64,000 bases of DNA from Nitrososphaeria archaeon (GTDB lineage: Archaea > Thermoproteota > Nitrososphaeria > Nitrososphaerales > JAAOZN01). The notes beneath the pieces were generated by a model. That model was not told the DNA's origin and searched no databases. It saw only the letters and a list, made by a program, of their open reading frames with translations. Location of the stretch: positions 62,001 through 126,000 of the forward strand of contig JARVJZ010000003.1 of NCBI GenBank assembly GCA_029775855.1. The letters run 5' to 3'. Below, one piece after another: positions 8,368-16,758 of this stretch; position 1 is the stretch's first letter, and each line of letters starts with the position of its first letter. The translations under genes and the position numbers were made by a program.

Positions 8368-9687
8368 CTAACCACTAACTCGCTTGTCTATCACCCTTTT
8401 TGCCTTACCTACCTCTACTCTTGGCAGCTGACCAGGATCAACGACCTCGATATTAGGGGTAAAGAGTAAGAGCTCTCTCAGTTCATCTCTTAAAGTTTGT
8501 GATAAAACCTTCTTCTTCTCCTCTTCATTAATAATAGTTTTGGTTTCAATGTATATAGTAAGCCTATCTACTTCTGAAACTCTATCAACTATAATCTGGT
8601 ATTCTGGACCAACTTCAGGGTGTTTCAACAGAGCTTCCTCTATTAGAGATGGCCAGAAGTTTACACCACTCACCTTGATCATATCGTCAGTTCTACCTTG
8701 TATACGTCCTATACGGCGAAGCGTTCGACCACAGTCGCAGTTCTCCGAAGCATAGAGGAATGAGACATCCCTTGTGCGATATCTTAACAGCGGCATAGCC
8801 TCTTTACAGAGCGTTGTAAACACAAGCTCACCCTTCTCTTCAAGCTCACAATGTTCCCCACTATTAGGATCTACAACCTCTACTATGTAATGATCTTCCC
8901 ATACGTGAAGCCCATCATGGAATTGGCAGTCAGCAGCAACGCCTGGACCACCATTAAGCTCAGTTAGGCCATACGCATCATACGCATCCATATTCCAAGT
9001 TTCACATACTCTTTTCCACATCTGCTGGCTCCAAGCCTCTGAGCCTAAAAGGCCTTTTCTAACGGACGTGTTAGATATTGGGTCAATGTTCATTTCTTTT
9101 GCGATTTCTGCAAGCCTGAGCATATAGCTTGTTATAGCGCATACGGTTGTTGTACCAAAGTCTATCATGTACTGAAGCTGCCTTCTACTATATCCAGCCG
9201 AAGCTGGTACAATCGTTGCACCAACCCTCCTCGCACCGTGGTAGAAGGCAAACCCTCCAGAAAACATTCCTAGGCTTGCTGTTATCTGCACTACATCTGA
9301 CTTGCCCACACCAGCCATCTTAAACGCTCTGCCAACAAGATCACCCCAATTCTTAAGATCATTCTCCGTATAGTATCCTAATGTAGGTGTACCGGTTGTT
9401 CCAGAGGATGCGTGTATCTCAACTATTTCACTCAATGGAACGGCTGAGAGCTTAAAGGGGTAATTGTTTCTCAGATCATTTTTAGTTGTAAAAGGTAATT
9501 TACGCACATCCTCTATTGAACGTATATCATCTGGTGAAACGTTAAGTTCTTTCATTTTACTATAGTAAAACGGCACGCATTCATATACTCGGTGGACAAC
9601 CTCCTTAAGTCGCTTTAGCTGTATCTCGCGTAACTCCGTTCTTCTCATTTTTTCAAACATCGGTTCAAGGATGCGTTCTTCGCCCAA
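8368..9687 (-). CDS. paaK: Phenylacetate-CoA ligase family adenylate-forming enzyme
   Basis: 439 residues, the usual PaaK length. The AMP-binding P-loop is HASSGTTGTPTLGYY; DAYGLTELNGG and RTRDVSFLY, followed by CDCGRTLRRIGRIQGRTDDMIKV, form the core motifs A5-A8 of PaaK-like ligases. The CxCG pattern is typical of the family. It activates a carboxylic acid, classically phenylacetate, as a CoA thioester through an acyl-AMP. It is 10 bases downstream of the acyl-CoA dehydrogenase gene on the same strand, so the pair is probably one operon. The real acid is uncertain because no phenylacetyl-CoA oxygenase genes are nearby. Confidence 0.85.
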   Translation of the reverse strand: MGEERILEPMFEKMRRTELREIQLKRLKEVVHRVYECVPFYYSKMKELNVSPDDIRSIEDVRKLPFTTKNDLRNNYPFKLSAVPLSEIVEIHASSGTTGTPTLGYYTENDLKNWGDLVGRAFKMAGVGKSDVVQITASLGMFSGGFAFYHGARRVGATIVPASAGYSRRQLQYMIDFGTTTVCAITSYMLRLAEIAKEMNIDPISNTSVRKGLLGSEAWSQQMWKRVCETWNMDAYDAYGLTELNGGPGVAADCQFHDGLHVWEDHYIVEVVDPNSGEHCELEEKGELVFTTLCKEAMPLLRYRTRDVSFLYASENCDCGRTLRRIGRIQGRTDDMIKVSGVNFWPSLIEEALLKHPEVGPEYQIIVDRVSEVDRLTIYIETKTIINEEEKKKVLSQTLRDELRELLLFTPNIEVVDPGQLPRVEVGKAKRVIDKRVSG

Positions 9688-9697
9688 GACGAACCCC

Positions 9698-10843
9698 CTA
9701 GTAAGATCGTGGTAACCCTAATATATGTTCACCGATGAGAGCTAAAGTTAATTCTTGTGATATTGGTCCCAGTTTAAGCTGCCTTAGGTCTCTCCAATGT
9801 CTCTCTACATCGAAGCTTCGTAAGTAGCCATATCCACCATGGACCTGAATAGCTACATCTGCTGCATAGAGAGATGCTTCAACAGCTGTATACTTGGCTA
9901 TCGTAGCTTCTTTCCAATATTGCTGGTGTTGATCACACAATGAAGCTGCTTGGAAGGTGACAGCTCTAGCGGCTTCAAGTTGAGAATAAGCTTCTGCCAG
10001 CTGAAACTGTATTCCTTGATTCATGCCGATAGGTCTGCCGAAGACTATTCTTTTCTTAGCGTACTCAACAGCTTTGTTAAGCGTTAACATACCTGTACCT
10101 ATAGCCATAGCTGCAACAGCAACTCTATCAATATTATATACGTCAAGAAGAAGAGGCCACCCCTCATTTAAACCTCCAAGCATCATCTTTTCAGATACAA
10201 TAAGATTTTCGACAGTTACTTCACAAGTTTCAAAATAGTTCATGCCCATTTTACTCATAGGTGTATGACGGACAGTCTGATCCCTAGAATTCACCAAAAA
10301 TATTGTAAGCCCGTAACTCTTTTTAGGCGCTACGCTTATTGGGCAAGTTCTTGTAACAAGTATAAGTAAGTCAGCTATACGACTATTATTCACAAAAATT
10401 TTTCTGCCATTGATTAAGTATGTACCATCAACCTTTGTTGCAGTGGTCTTAATATCTAATGCATCAGATCCAGCCTCAGGCTCGGTATGCGCTAACGCAA
10501 GCTTAAGTTTGCCTTCTACAAGTTTAGGCAAAAGTTCCCTTTTAATTTCTTCTTTAGCACCCTTTAGCACCATCAATGAACCTAAAGCGTTTGTGAGAAG
10601 GATATAGGATGCCATTCCCGCACCATTCTTAGCTATTTCCTCTAATATTGTGATAAGTTCTGTAACACCTAGTCCAAGACCACCGTATTCCTTGGGTATT
10701 ACCGCGCCAAACCATCTCCCTTCAGATAGCTTTGCCCAGAATTCTTCTGGGAAAGAGTGAGTTTCACTCTTATTACGCCAATAACTGTCCGTGAATTCTC
10801 TCATGAGCTCACAAATATTTGATTTTACTATCTCAATAGACAT
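9698..10843 (-). CDS. Acyl-CoA dehydrogenase-like flavoprotein
   Basis: 381 residues with the full three-domain ACAD layout: N-terminal helices (GLGLGVTELITILEE), the FAD/substrate beta-domain (LALAHTEPEAGSD, INGRKIFVNN) and the C-terminal helices (RIVFGRPIGMNQGIQF, QVHGGYGYLRSFDVERHWRD). Near the C-terminus, where short-chain enzymes have the catalytic Glu in YEGT, this one reads LGPISQEL. The ligase gene follows directly, and an ornithine cyclodeaminase-like gene lies 30 bases upstream on the same strand. It probably oxidises an acyl-CoA made by the ligase, though the active-site change leaves the reaction open. Confidence 0.85.
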   Translation of the reverse strand: MSIEIVKSNICELMREFTDSYWRNKSETHSFPEEFWAKLSEGRWFGAVIPKEYGGLGLGVTELITILEEIAKNGAGMASYILLTNALGSLMVLKGAKEEIKRELLPKLVEGKLKLALAHTEPEAGSDALDIKTTATKVDGTYLINGRKIFVNNSRIADLLILVTRTCPISVAPKKSYGLTIFLVNSRDQTVRHTPMSKMGMNYFETCEVTVENLIVSEKMMLGGLNEGWPLLLDVYNIDRVAVAAMAIGTGMLTLNKAVEYAKKRIVFGRPIGMNQGIQFQLAEAYSQLEAARAVTFQAASLCDQHQQYWKEATIAKYTAVEASLYAADVAIQVHGGYGYLRSFDVERHWRDLRQLKLGPISQELTLALIGEHILGLPRSY

Positions 10844-10873
10844 AAAGGACCCCTTCTAAAGCATCCCCTATTT

Positions 10874-11875
10874 TTAGCCAATGAACTTAATGTTAAGTAA
10901 GGAGGGTATCTGTAAGCCCACGCCTTTCTGCAGCGCGTATTCGTAGGCTTTCACAGCAGTTACCAAATCTAATAACGCAAAACCTACACACTTGAATAAA
11001 GTTATGTCTTCTTCGTTTTTTCTACCCTGCTTCCGACCAGAAACGACTTCTTCGAGTTCAAGTACACCGCTACTTGCTATAACACCTTGCTTTAGAGCGT
11101 TAATTATGTCACCAGCTTCGTTAAATACGCTTTCTTTTTTATCTACTACGATTACATTCGCTTTTTTTATTATAGAAAGATCTAGCTCTCTCCTATCTGG
11201 CAATGTACCTATACTGTTTATATGCACACCTTTATCTAACCATTCGCCAAAAATGACTGGTATAGATGAGTTTGTAGCCGTGATTACCATATCTACATCT
11301 TTAACAGCTTCTTGAGCTGAGTCAACAGCTTTGACATCAATTAGAAGTTCATTTGACATTCTCTTAGCGAATTCTTCCCTATGTTGTCTAGTTGGACTGT
11401 AAACCTTCACCTTTTTCACTTTACGTACTGTGCAAACTGCTTGAAGCTGACTTCTAGCTTGCAGGCCAGAGCCTAATAGGCCAACGTTACTACTATCTTT
11501 ACGTGCCAGATATTTTGCAGCAACACCACAGAGAGCACCGGTTCGCAGCATAGTTATAATTGTAGCATCCATAATTGCAAGCAGCTGACCATTCACCGGG
11601 TTATGTAAAATTACTTCACCAGCTTGTTTCGGAAGGTTATATCGTACAGGATTATATGCATGTTCTGACACTATTTTTATTGCAAGTGTGTTTAGTGAAG
11701 GTACGTAAGCTGGCATAAAGAGCCATACGGTCTTATCTTCTGGTAATTGTAATACAGACCTCAATGGGTTCCATATATTAGCTTGAGGGGCTTTAAAGAG
11801 TTCTTCTAAAACTTCAATGCACTCATTCATATTTAAAACTGATTCAATATGTTGATAGGTTAGAAGTAGCGGCAT
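10874..11875 (-). CDS. Ornithine cyclodeaminase / mu-crystallin family dehydrogenase
   Basis: 333 residues. The NAD(P)-binding fold includes NVGLLGSGLQARSQLQAV; the family block GQLLAIMDATIITMLRTGALCGVAAKYLA precedes it, and SIGTLPDRRELD follows, as in OCD/mu-crystallin proteins. Members act on ornithine, alanine, opines or imino acids such as ketimines. It is the first gene of a probable three-gene minus-strand operon with the acyl-CoA dehydrogenase and CoA ligase, and is divergent from the ABC importer genes. This suggests catabolism of a nitrogen-bearing acid, but the substrate is not defined. Confidence 0.85.
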   Translation of the reverse strand: MPLLLTYQHIESVLNMNECIEVLEELFKAPQANIWNPLRSVLQLPEDKTVWLFMPAYVPSLNTLAIKIVSEHAYNPVRYNLPKQAGEVILHNPVNGQLLAIMDATIITMLRTGALCGVAAKYLARKDSSNVGLLGSGLQARSQLQAVCTVRKVKKVKVYSPTRQHREEFAKRMSNELLIDVKAVDSAQEAVKDVDMVITATNSSIPVIFGEWLDKGVHINSIGTLPDRRELDLSIIKKANVIVVDKKESVFNEAGDIINALKQGVIASSGVLELEEVVSGRKQGRKNEEDITLFKCVGFALLDLVTAVKAYEYALQKGVGLQIPSLLNIKFIG

Positions 11876-12045
11876 AACACTTTTTTTGCTACTGTTGTAT
11901 TTAAGCTTATTTAGAAGTTACGAGTAAGATCGTATGATTTTGTCTCTAGTTATGGTGTGAAGAATTACAATCGAAAAATGTTGCACAGATTTTGGTGAAT
12001 CATGTTATTATATCATAAAAGTTAAATATTAAAACCTAAAAGAAG
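11876..12045. promoter_or_regulatory. Divergent promoter region
   Basis: 170 AT-rich bases separate the catabolic operon (minus) and the ABC importer operon (plus). TTATATCATAAAAGTTAAATATT (12007-12029) contains TATA-like elements about 25-35 bases before the ATG at 12046. Shared regulation of both operons is an inference from the divergent layout. Confidence 0.35.
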
Positions 12046-12837
12046 ATGGAGGTAATGAGCAAAACCCTAATTGAAGTTCGAAATCTAACTAAATTATACA
12101 ACGGCGGTTTAGGGAAACCAATAACCGCATTGCAAGACGTCAATTTTAGCGTGGCTAAGGAGGAGTTTTTTACTATAATAGGTCCTTCTGGTTGTGGAAA
12201 GTCAACATTGTTGAATTTGATAGCCGGTCTGGATAAACCCTCTTCAGGAGAGGTATTAGTGAACGGTGTAAAAATCAATAAACCAAATCCGCAGCTTATG
12301 GCTATAATGTTTCAAGAACACGCGCTTTACAATTGGAGAACAGTGCTACGTAACGTAGAATTTGGTTTGGAGATACGCGGTGTAAGTAAAGCTGAGCGTA
12401 GGACCAAAGCGCTCCATTATATTAGATTAGTTGGGTTGCAGGGATTTGAAGATAAATACCCTAATCAGCTTTCAGGAGGGATGAAGCAGAGAGCTGCATT
12501 AGCGAGGGCTTTAAGTCTTGAAACTGACATTCTTTTAATGGATGAACCTTTTGGCGCGTTAGATGAGCAGACTCGGCTTCTACTCGGTCTAGAACTTACA
12601 AGGATATGGCAAGAAACAAAGAAAACTATTATATTCGTTACACACAGTTTATCTGAAGCTGCCTTCCTTTCAGATAGAATACTTGTTATGTCGGCTCGGC
12701 CAGGTAGGGTCAAAAGAATTTACAATGTAGATATTAGAAGGCCGCGAGACCCGAACAGCGATGAAGTTAATCACATTAAGGCGTTGATCTGGAATGAAAT
12801 TAAGGATGAAGCTTTAAGTATGATGAAGGGAGGTTGA
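12046..12837 (+). CDS. ABC transporter ATPase, nitrate/sulfonate/taurine type
   Basis: 263 residues. Walker A GPSGCGKSTLLNLI, Q-loop MFQEHALYNW, signature LSGGMKQRAALARAL, Walker B ILLMDEPFGALD and switch His (VTHSLSEAAFLSD) are all intact. The SsuB/TauB/NitT family energises uptake of sulfonates, nitrate, cyanate, aromatic acids or thiamine precursors. It is followed by two permease genes (gap of 5 bases, then a 4-base overlap), so all three are one operon. ATG 12055 (MSKTLIEV) is a possible alternative start. The substrate is probably linked to the divergent catabolic genes. Confidence 0.9.
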   Translation: MEVMSKTLIEVRNLTKLYNGGLGKPITALQDVNFSVAKEEFFTIIGPSGCGKSTLLNLIAGLDKPSSGEVLVNGVKINKPNPQLMAIMFQEHALYNWRTVLRNVEFGLEIRGVSKAERRTKALHYIRLVGLQGFEDKYPNQLSGGMKQRAALARALSLETDILLMDEPFGALDEQTRLLLGLELTRIWQETKKTIIFVTHSLSEAAFLSDRILVMSARPGRVKRIYNVDIRRPRDPNSDEVNHIKALIWNEIKDEALSMMKGG

Positions 12838-12842
12838 ATTAG

Positions 12843-13589
12843 TTGCGATTTAAATTTAAAGTGTTAATCTTCCAGTTTTTTATACTATTTTTGATTATAT
12901 TAGTATGGGAACTGACGTCTGCCAACGTTTCTATCATCTTTCTGGCTCCTCCTACCCAAGTCTTTCCCTTATTATTTAATATCTGGTATTATGCTGATAT
13001 TCTGCCGCATATCTCGATTACTGGGTTTGAGATTCTTGTATCCTTCGGTTTAGCTACATCTACAGGCTTGTCAGTTGGCTTTATGCTAGGGACGTGGAAG
13101 CTTCTAAGAACTACTTACGAACCTCTACTTGCTGCTCTTTATGCTGTTCCTAGTGTAGTCTGGTATCCCCTGCTACTACTATTCTTAGGGCTTGATGTAG
13201 CTTCAAAAATAGCCTTTGCTTACATTTTATCCTTCTTCCCTATAGTTCTGAGTACAATACAGGGTGTTTCTCAAGTTGATGTTGTGTTGGTAAAAGCCGC
13301 ATATTCGATGGGGGCCAGCAAATTAACAACTTTTTACAAAGTTATCATACCTGCAGCTTTACCAATAATCTTAAGTGGTATTAGCACGGGTTTAGCACTT
13401 TGCGTAACGGGAGTAATTGTTGGAGAGATGCTTGGTGGAATAAGAGGGTTAGGAGTATTAATAGCTTCGGCTGCTACACGCTTTGAAACGGCGCGCTATT
13501 TTGTCCTCACGATACTCGTCATAATAATAGCGTTTGCAGTAAACTATTGTGGTAAGATCATAGAACGCTTAGGTGGTAGAGGAGCTTGA
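12843..13589 (+). CDS. ABC transporter permease 1 (SsuC/TauC type)
   Basis: 248 residues with about six membrane helices and the coupling-helix EAA-like loop AAYSMGASKLTTFYKVIIPAALP that contacts the ATPase. TTG start five bases after the ATPase gene. Its stop overlaps the start of permease 2 by four bases. A heterodimeric pair of permeases is slightly unusual for this family, which often uses a homodimer. Confidence 0.88.
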   Translation: MRFKFKVLIFQFFILFLIILVWELTSANVSIIFLAPPTQVFPLLFNIWYYADILPHISITGFEILVSFGLATSTGLSVGFMLGTWKLLRTTYEPLLAALYAVPSVVWYPLLLLFLGLDVASKIAFAYILSFFPIVLSTIQGVSQVDVVLVKAAYSMGASKLTTFYKVIIPAALPIILSGISTGLALCVTGVIVGEMLGGIRGLGVLIASAATRFETARYFVLTILVIIIAFAVNYCGKIIERLGGRGA

Positions 13590-14329
13590 GAAAGATCGCT
13601 GTCTTTCTACAGATTGGTACTATTGCTGCTGTAATTGTTATATGGGAAGAAATAGTGGTGAAAGGCTTTGTCGACCCTCTTTTTCTGCCTCCCCCTTCTC
13701 AGGTTCTCTATTCTTTTGCAACTTTACCTGCTTTAATTGGGCTACCTTTTTATGAGACTCTCACTAAAACCTTGCTCTCATTCGCTGTGGGCTCTGGACT
13801 GGGTATCGCATTAGGAATTTTAATAGGAAGCGGTATCTTTCTACACGACGTGCTTTACCCCTATATCTTTGGTTTGTACTCAATACCTCGAATGATCTTT
13901 CTACCATTAATAGTTCTCTTCTTAGGGATAGGCTTCAATTCAACACTATTTTACGCTGTGTTACACACCGTTCTACCAGTAATAATAATTGTTATAGGTG
14001 GCGTTAGGGCAGTAGACAAGCGTCTCATTTTGTACGCTGTATCTGTTGGTGCGACTTTAACGCAAATTTACACAAAAGTAATAATACCAGCAGCACTCCC
14101 TTCTATAATAGCGGCGCTTAGATTAGGGATAATCTTTAGTCTACTAGGCGTGTTAATTGCTGAAATGTATTTATCCCTTAGTGGTATTGGTTTCCTAATG
14201 CAGAAGTTATCTTTTGCTTTTAGGTCCGCTGATCTCTTCGCTGTTACGATTTGTGTAGCGGTAATCGCGATAGTCATATCCGTTTTATTAGGGGAGTTTC
14301 AGAAAAAAATTGGGGAGCGGCAAATTTAA
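13586..14329 (+). CDS. ABC transporter permease 2 (SsuC/TauC type)
   Basis: 247 residues, paralogous to the preceding permease, with about six helices and the loop YAVSVGATLTQIYTKVIIPAALP. TTG start inside the end of permease 1. Its stop overlaps by four bases the stop of the binding-protein gene on the other strand. Together with permease 1 it likely forms a heterodimeric channel. Confidence 0.88.
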   Translation: MRKIAVFLQIGTIAAVIVIWEEIVVKGFVDPLFLPPPSQVLYSFATLPALIGLPFYETLTKTLLSFAVGSGLGIALGILIGSGIFLHDVLYPYIFGLYSIPRMIFLPLIVLFLGIGFNSTLFYAVLHTVLPVIIIVIGGVRAVDKRLILYAVSVGATLTQIYTKVIIPAALPSIIAALRLGIIFSLLGVLIAEMYLSLSGIGFLMQKLSFAFRSADLFAVTICVAVIAIVISVLLGEFQKKIGERQI

Positions 14330-15501
14330 CCGCCAACTACGGGGACAAAGCCTCTCAGGATATATTCTTCAACGGGTAGCGCTTGTTGTATGACCCCTCT
14401 TTTATGAAGGAAATCTCGCATGTTTTCTATTGCCTTTAGATCTATTCTACCGTCTGTTGATATCTTTGTTAATTCCATAGCTCTCTTAATAGCTTCAACT
14501 GGAGCCTCTGTCTTTTTAGCTATTATTTGAGCCGATTCGTCGGGATATATCCGGATGTAGCGCCACGCTTCCATATAAGCAGCGATTAACTCTTTGATGG
14601 CCTCAGGATTCTTACTTGCGAAATCCTTTGTGGTTAATATAGGTTGATCCTGCCAGCTTCCTGGTACAATCTCATCAAATGTTAAGAGTACTTTTCCAAC
14701 ACCTAATGTCTCAGCAACGGCACCGAAGTCGCCCCACACAAAGGCCGCTATTTCGCCCCTTCTCATGGCGGCTATCTGCGCGTCAAATCCTCCTAGAGCT
14801 ACAACCTTAACATCTTTGTCTACTTGCCAGCCCATTTTCTCTGCTAAAGCATTAGCAAGATGCCAAGTGAATGCACCAATAGCTGTAACTCCTATGACCT
14901 TCCCCTGTAAGTCCTCTAGTTTATTTATATCTTTGCTTACGACGAGCGTCATATGGATGCCATCATTACAGTTACCTACTACCCTTATATCTACACCTTT
15001 ATCTTTAAGGACATAGAGGTCGGTTACGCCGGTAGCCAATAGATCTATCTCGCCTGCTGCAAGAGCTGTACCGCCTCTTGGTCCACCTGGGAATGGTATG
15101 AACTCTACGTCTAACCCGTGCTTAGCAAAGAAGTTCTTTTCCAACGCTACAGCTATGGGGCCGACCATTCCATAGTCACCAAGTACTGCAGTTCCTATTC
15201 GAAGTTTCACCATCTTCAGCGGAGCAGCCGTTACTGTTGTGGTTTGTGTAACTGTTGTTGTTATGGGCACGGTAGTTGTCTGTGTAATGGTGATAGGTGA
15301 CGTAACGGTTTGTGTTAACGTGACTGTAGCAGCAGCTACAGTAGTTGTAAGCGTTTGTGTAGTTGTAACGGTTAAAGTTGTTGTTTCGGGAGAAACTGTT
15401 GACGAACCAGCGAAATAGCCTGCTGCTACACCAATGATGAGAAGCACCACAGCCAAGCCAATAGTTATAACTGTACTAATACCAATTGAATGTTTTGACA
15501 T
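14326..15501 (-). CDS. ABC transporter substrate-binding protein, NMT1/SsuA-like, membrane-anchored
   Basis: 391 residues. An N-terminal hydrophobic segment (about residues 10-30) is followed by a Thr/Val-rich linker to about residue 93, typical of archaeal surface-anchored solute-binding proteins. The binding domain then begins LRIGTAVLGDYGMVGPIAVALEK and contains GEIDLLATGVTDLYVLK and VIGVTAIGAFTWHLANAL, as in the SsuA/THI5/NMT1 family. There is no lipobox Cys. It sits convergent to the permease and ATPase genes, an unusual layout for a binding protein, so it must have its own promoter upstream of 15501. Confidence 0.88.
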   Translation of the reverse strand: MSKHSIGISTVITIGLAVVLLIIGVAAGYFAGSSTVSPETTTLTVTTTQTLTTTVAAATVTLTQTVTSPITITQTTTVPITTTVTQTTTVTAAPLKMVKLRIGTAVLGDYGMVGPIAVALEKNFFAKHGLDVEFIPFPGGPRGGTALAAGEIDLLATGVTDLYVLKDKGVDIRVVGNCNDGIHMTLVVSKDINKLEDLQGKVIGVTAIGAFTWHLANALAEKMGWQVDKDVKVVALGGFDAQIAAMRRGEIAAFVWGDFGAVAETLGVGKVLLTFDEIVPGSWQDQPILTTKDFASKNPEAIKELIAAYMEAWRYIRIYPDESAQIIAKKTEAPVEAIKRAMELTKISTDGRIDLKAIENMRDFLHKRGVIQQALPVEEYILRGFVPVVGG

Positions 15502-15965
15502 ACCTTTCTATTTGTTTAAGCGATATTTAAACTTATCGAACTCATCCTAAAATATGTTAAATAAAATTTTTTATTTTGCAACAATTTTTGGATTTGGTAA
15601 TTTTACTTTTAGCAGTGTGATTTCCTTAGCTCTTTTCTTTGGTGGATTGGGTAAATTAGTGTAGGATGAAGACGCTCTTACTATACAAACTTGATTAGGA
15701 TTACTAACTATTCTCTCAAATAGATGTTCCAAGTAAAAAGCAATTAAGAAATAATTAAGCAAAGTGGCAAAGGATGATAAAAGCTAATCCCTTTAAGAGT
15801 TACAACTACAATCTTATAGCTTACCTATCTTATTCAATATCGCCTGCTTATGCACGTTAAGCTCATGTTCGTGAACCTTTCCTCTTTATAACACTCTCTT
15901 TTTTAAAAAGCCAATTACGTCCACATATAAAACAGTAGACTTCAAACTAACCGCCCTAATCATAG
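15502..15965. other. AT-rich stretch between binding-protein gene and tRNA-Thr
   Basis: 464 bases. It includes the promoter side of the binding-protein gene and one doubtful minus-strand frame at 15571-15762. Otherwise I see nothing coding. Confidence 0.5.
15571..15762 (-). CDS. Doubtful small ORF
   Basis: 63 codons. The C-terminal half (LPNPPKKRAKEITLLKVKLPNPK) has a biased, repeated LPNP-K texture that looks protein-like, while the N-terminal half does not resemble a known domain. There is no clear promoter. It may be a remnant of a longer gene left in this decayed region. I do not recognise it. Confidence 0.25.
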   Translation of the reverse strand: MLNYFLIAFYLEHLFERIVSNPNQVCIVRASSSYTNLPNPPKKRAKEITLLKVKLPNPKIVAK

Positions 15966-16039
15966 AGCCCCAAGCGGGATTTGTACCCGCGATCTCCTGC
16001 TTACGAGGCAGGCGCTTTGCTGGGCTAAGCTGCCGGGGC
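15966..16039 (-). tRNA. tRNA-Thr (CGT anticodon) with non-canonical core bases
   Basis: A full cloverleaf folds: acceptor GCCCCGG/TTGGGGC (two G-U pairs at the base), D-stem GCTT/AAGC, anticodon stem CCTGC/GCAGG with loop CTCGTAA, T-stem GCGGG/CCCGC, discriminator T. The anticodon CGT reads ACG (Thr). Position 8 is C rather than T, the D-loop AGCCCAGCA has A where G18 should be, and the T-loop TACAAAT has A where T55 should be. CCA is not encoded. A TATA-like GATTTAGGTAT lies about 26-30 bases upstream on the minus strand, so it may still be transcribed. Confidence 0.8.
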
Positions 16040-16076
16040 TCATAAAGGGTTGATTCAGCTGATACCTAAATCTTTT

Positions 16077-16286
16077 TCACCCGGGCTCTTTGAGTGTAAG
16101 CATTATTAAGGTTCCCGCTATACAGACCAGTGCTGCTGTTATGGAAGCTGTGTGGAAGGTGTAGGCTTCTATGATCGCTCCTGAGATCGGTGGGACGAAC
16201 GCAGCCCAAGTGACGTTTGCTGCGAAGAAGATTGCATACGCTGTGCCCCTCATTCTCTCCGGCACAAGTTTGGCTAGGTAGGTTTT
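16077..16286 (-). pseudogene. C-terminal fragment of an MFS transporter
   Basis: The minus strand reads TYLAKLVPERMRGTAYAIFF, then two hydrophobic segments and LMLTLKEPG-stop, matching the last part of a major facilitator permease (the PERMRGTAY loop, then TM11-12). The sense ends abruptly near 16286, where plus-strand mobile-element sequence takes over. The N-terminal ten or so helices are missing, and I do not find them on the far side of the element. It is about 37 bases 5' of the tRNA-Thr gene. Confidence 0.7.
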
Positions 16287-16436
16287 CCTGCAGGTATCTG
16301 GACTAAAGCGTTATTCGATGATGAAGACGCTATCTTATACATAGTTGACCACAATAAAAGGGACTGCTGGGTGCTTGAGAAGGTTCAAAGCTTGAACCCT
16401 ATTAAACAGCTGTTAGGAGGTCGATATAATGGTTAA
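16278..16436 (+). pseudogene. C-terminal stub of a mobile-element protein
   Basis: After a stop at 16275 the plus strand is open for about 52 codons, reading WTKALFDDEDAILYIVDHNK and ending LLGGRYNG-stop. It overlaps the following ATG (16429) by eight bases, as in a compact operon. No start codon is visible: the 5' part was lost at the junction with the MFS fragment. Family not recognised; it is probably the upstream member of the same element operon as the next two genes. Confidence 0.4.
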
Positions 16437-16758
16437 AGATGATGAAGAAGTTGAGGTTGTTGAGACACCTGGTCTTCTTCTTCCGCATATATTATTTGAG
16501 GAGATTGAGGGGGTTCGTTTCGCTTATATGCGTAAAGACGGTTCAATGGGTGAAGACATTGAAGTGTGGTATGGTGATGTTAAATATCTACCTCTTAAAT
16601 ATGTGCCTTGGTTTCTTCCACCTAATCGAATAGAGTATAAACGCTACAAAGATCTATGGGGTGAAGTAAGACTATTTATCTACATGCATTGGGATTACCC
16701 GATTGAGGAGGCATATTCAGTTTTCACCTCGTGGATCATGGCGACTTTAGGTGCCTGA
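16429..16758 (+). CDS. Mobile-element hypothetical protein
   Basis: 109 residues, ATG start behind AGGAGGTCG (16416-16424), a genuine Shine-Dalgarno site that is rare in this window. The sequence is acidic at the N-terminus and rich in aromatic residues later (VEVWYGDVKYLPLKYVPWFLPP). It overlaps the next gene by eight bases. Not recognised. The Shine-Dalgarno leader, the tight overlaps and the neighbouring viral-type ATPase suggest it belongs to an integrated plasmid or virus. Confidence 0.6.
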   Translation: MVKDDEEVEVVETPGLLLPHILFEEIEGVRFAYMRKDGSMGEDIEVWYGDVKYLPLKYVPWFLPPNRIEYKRYKDLWGEVRLFIYMHWDYPIEEAYSVFTSWIMATLGA

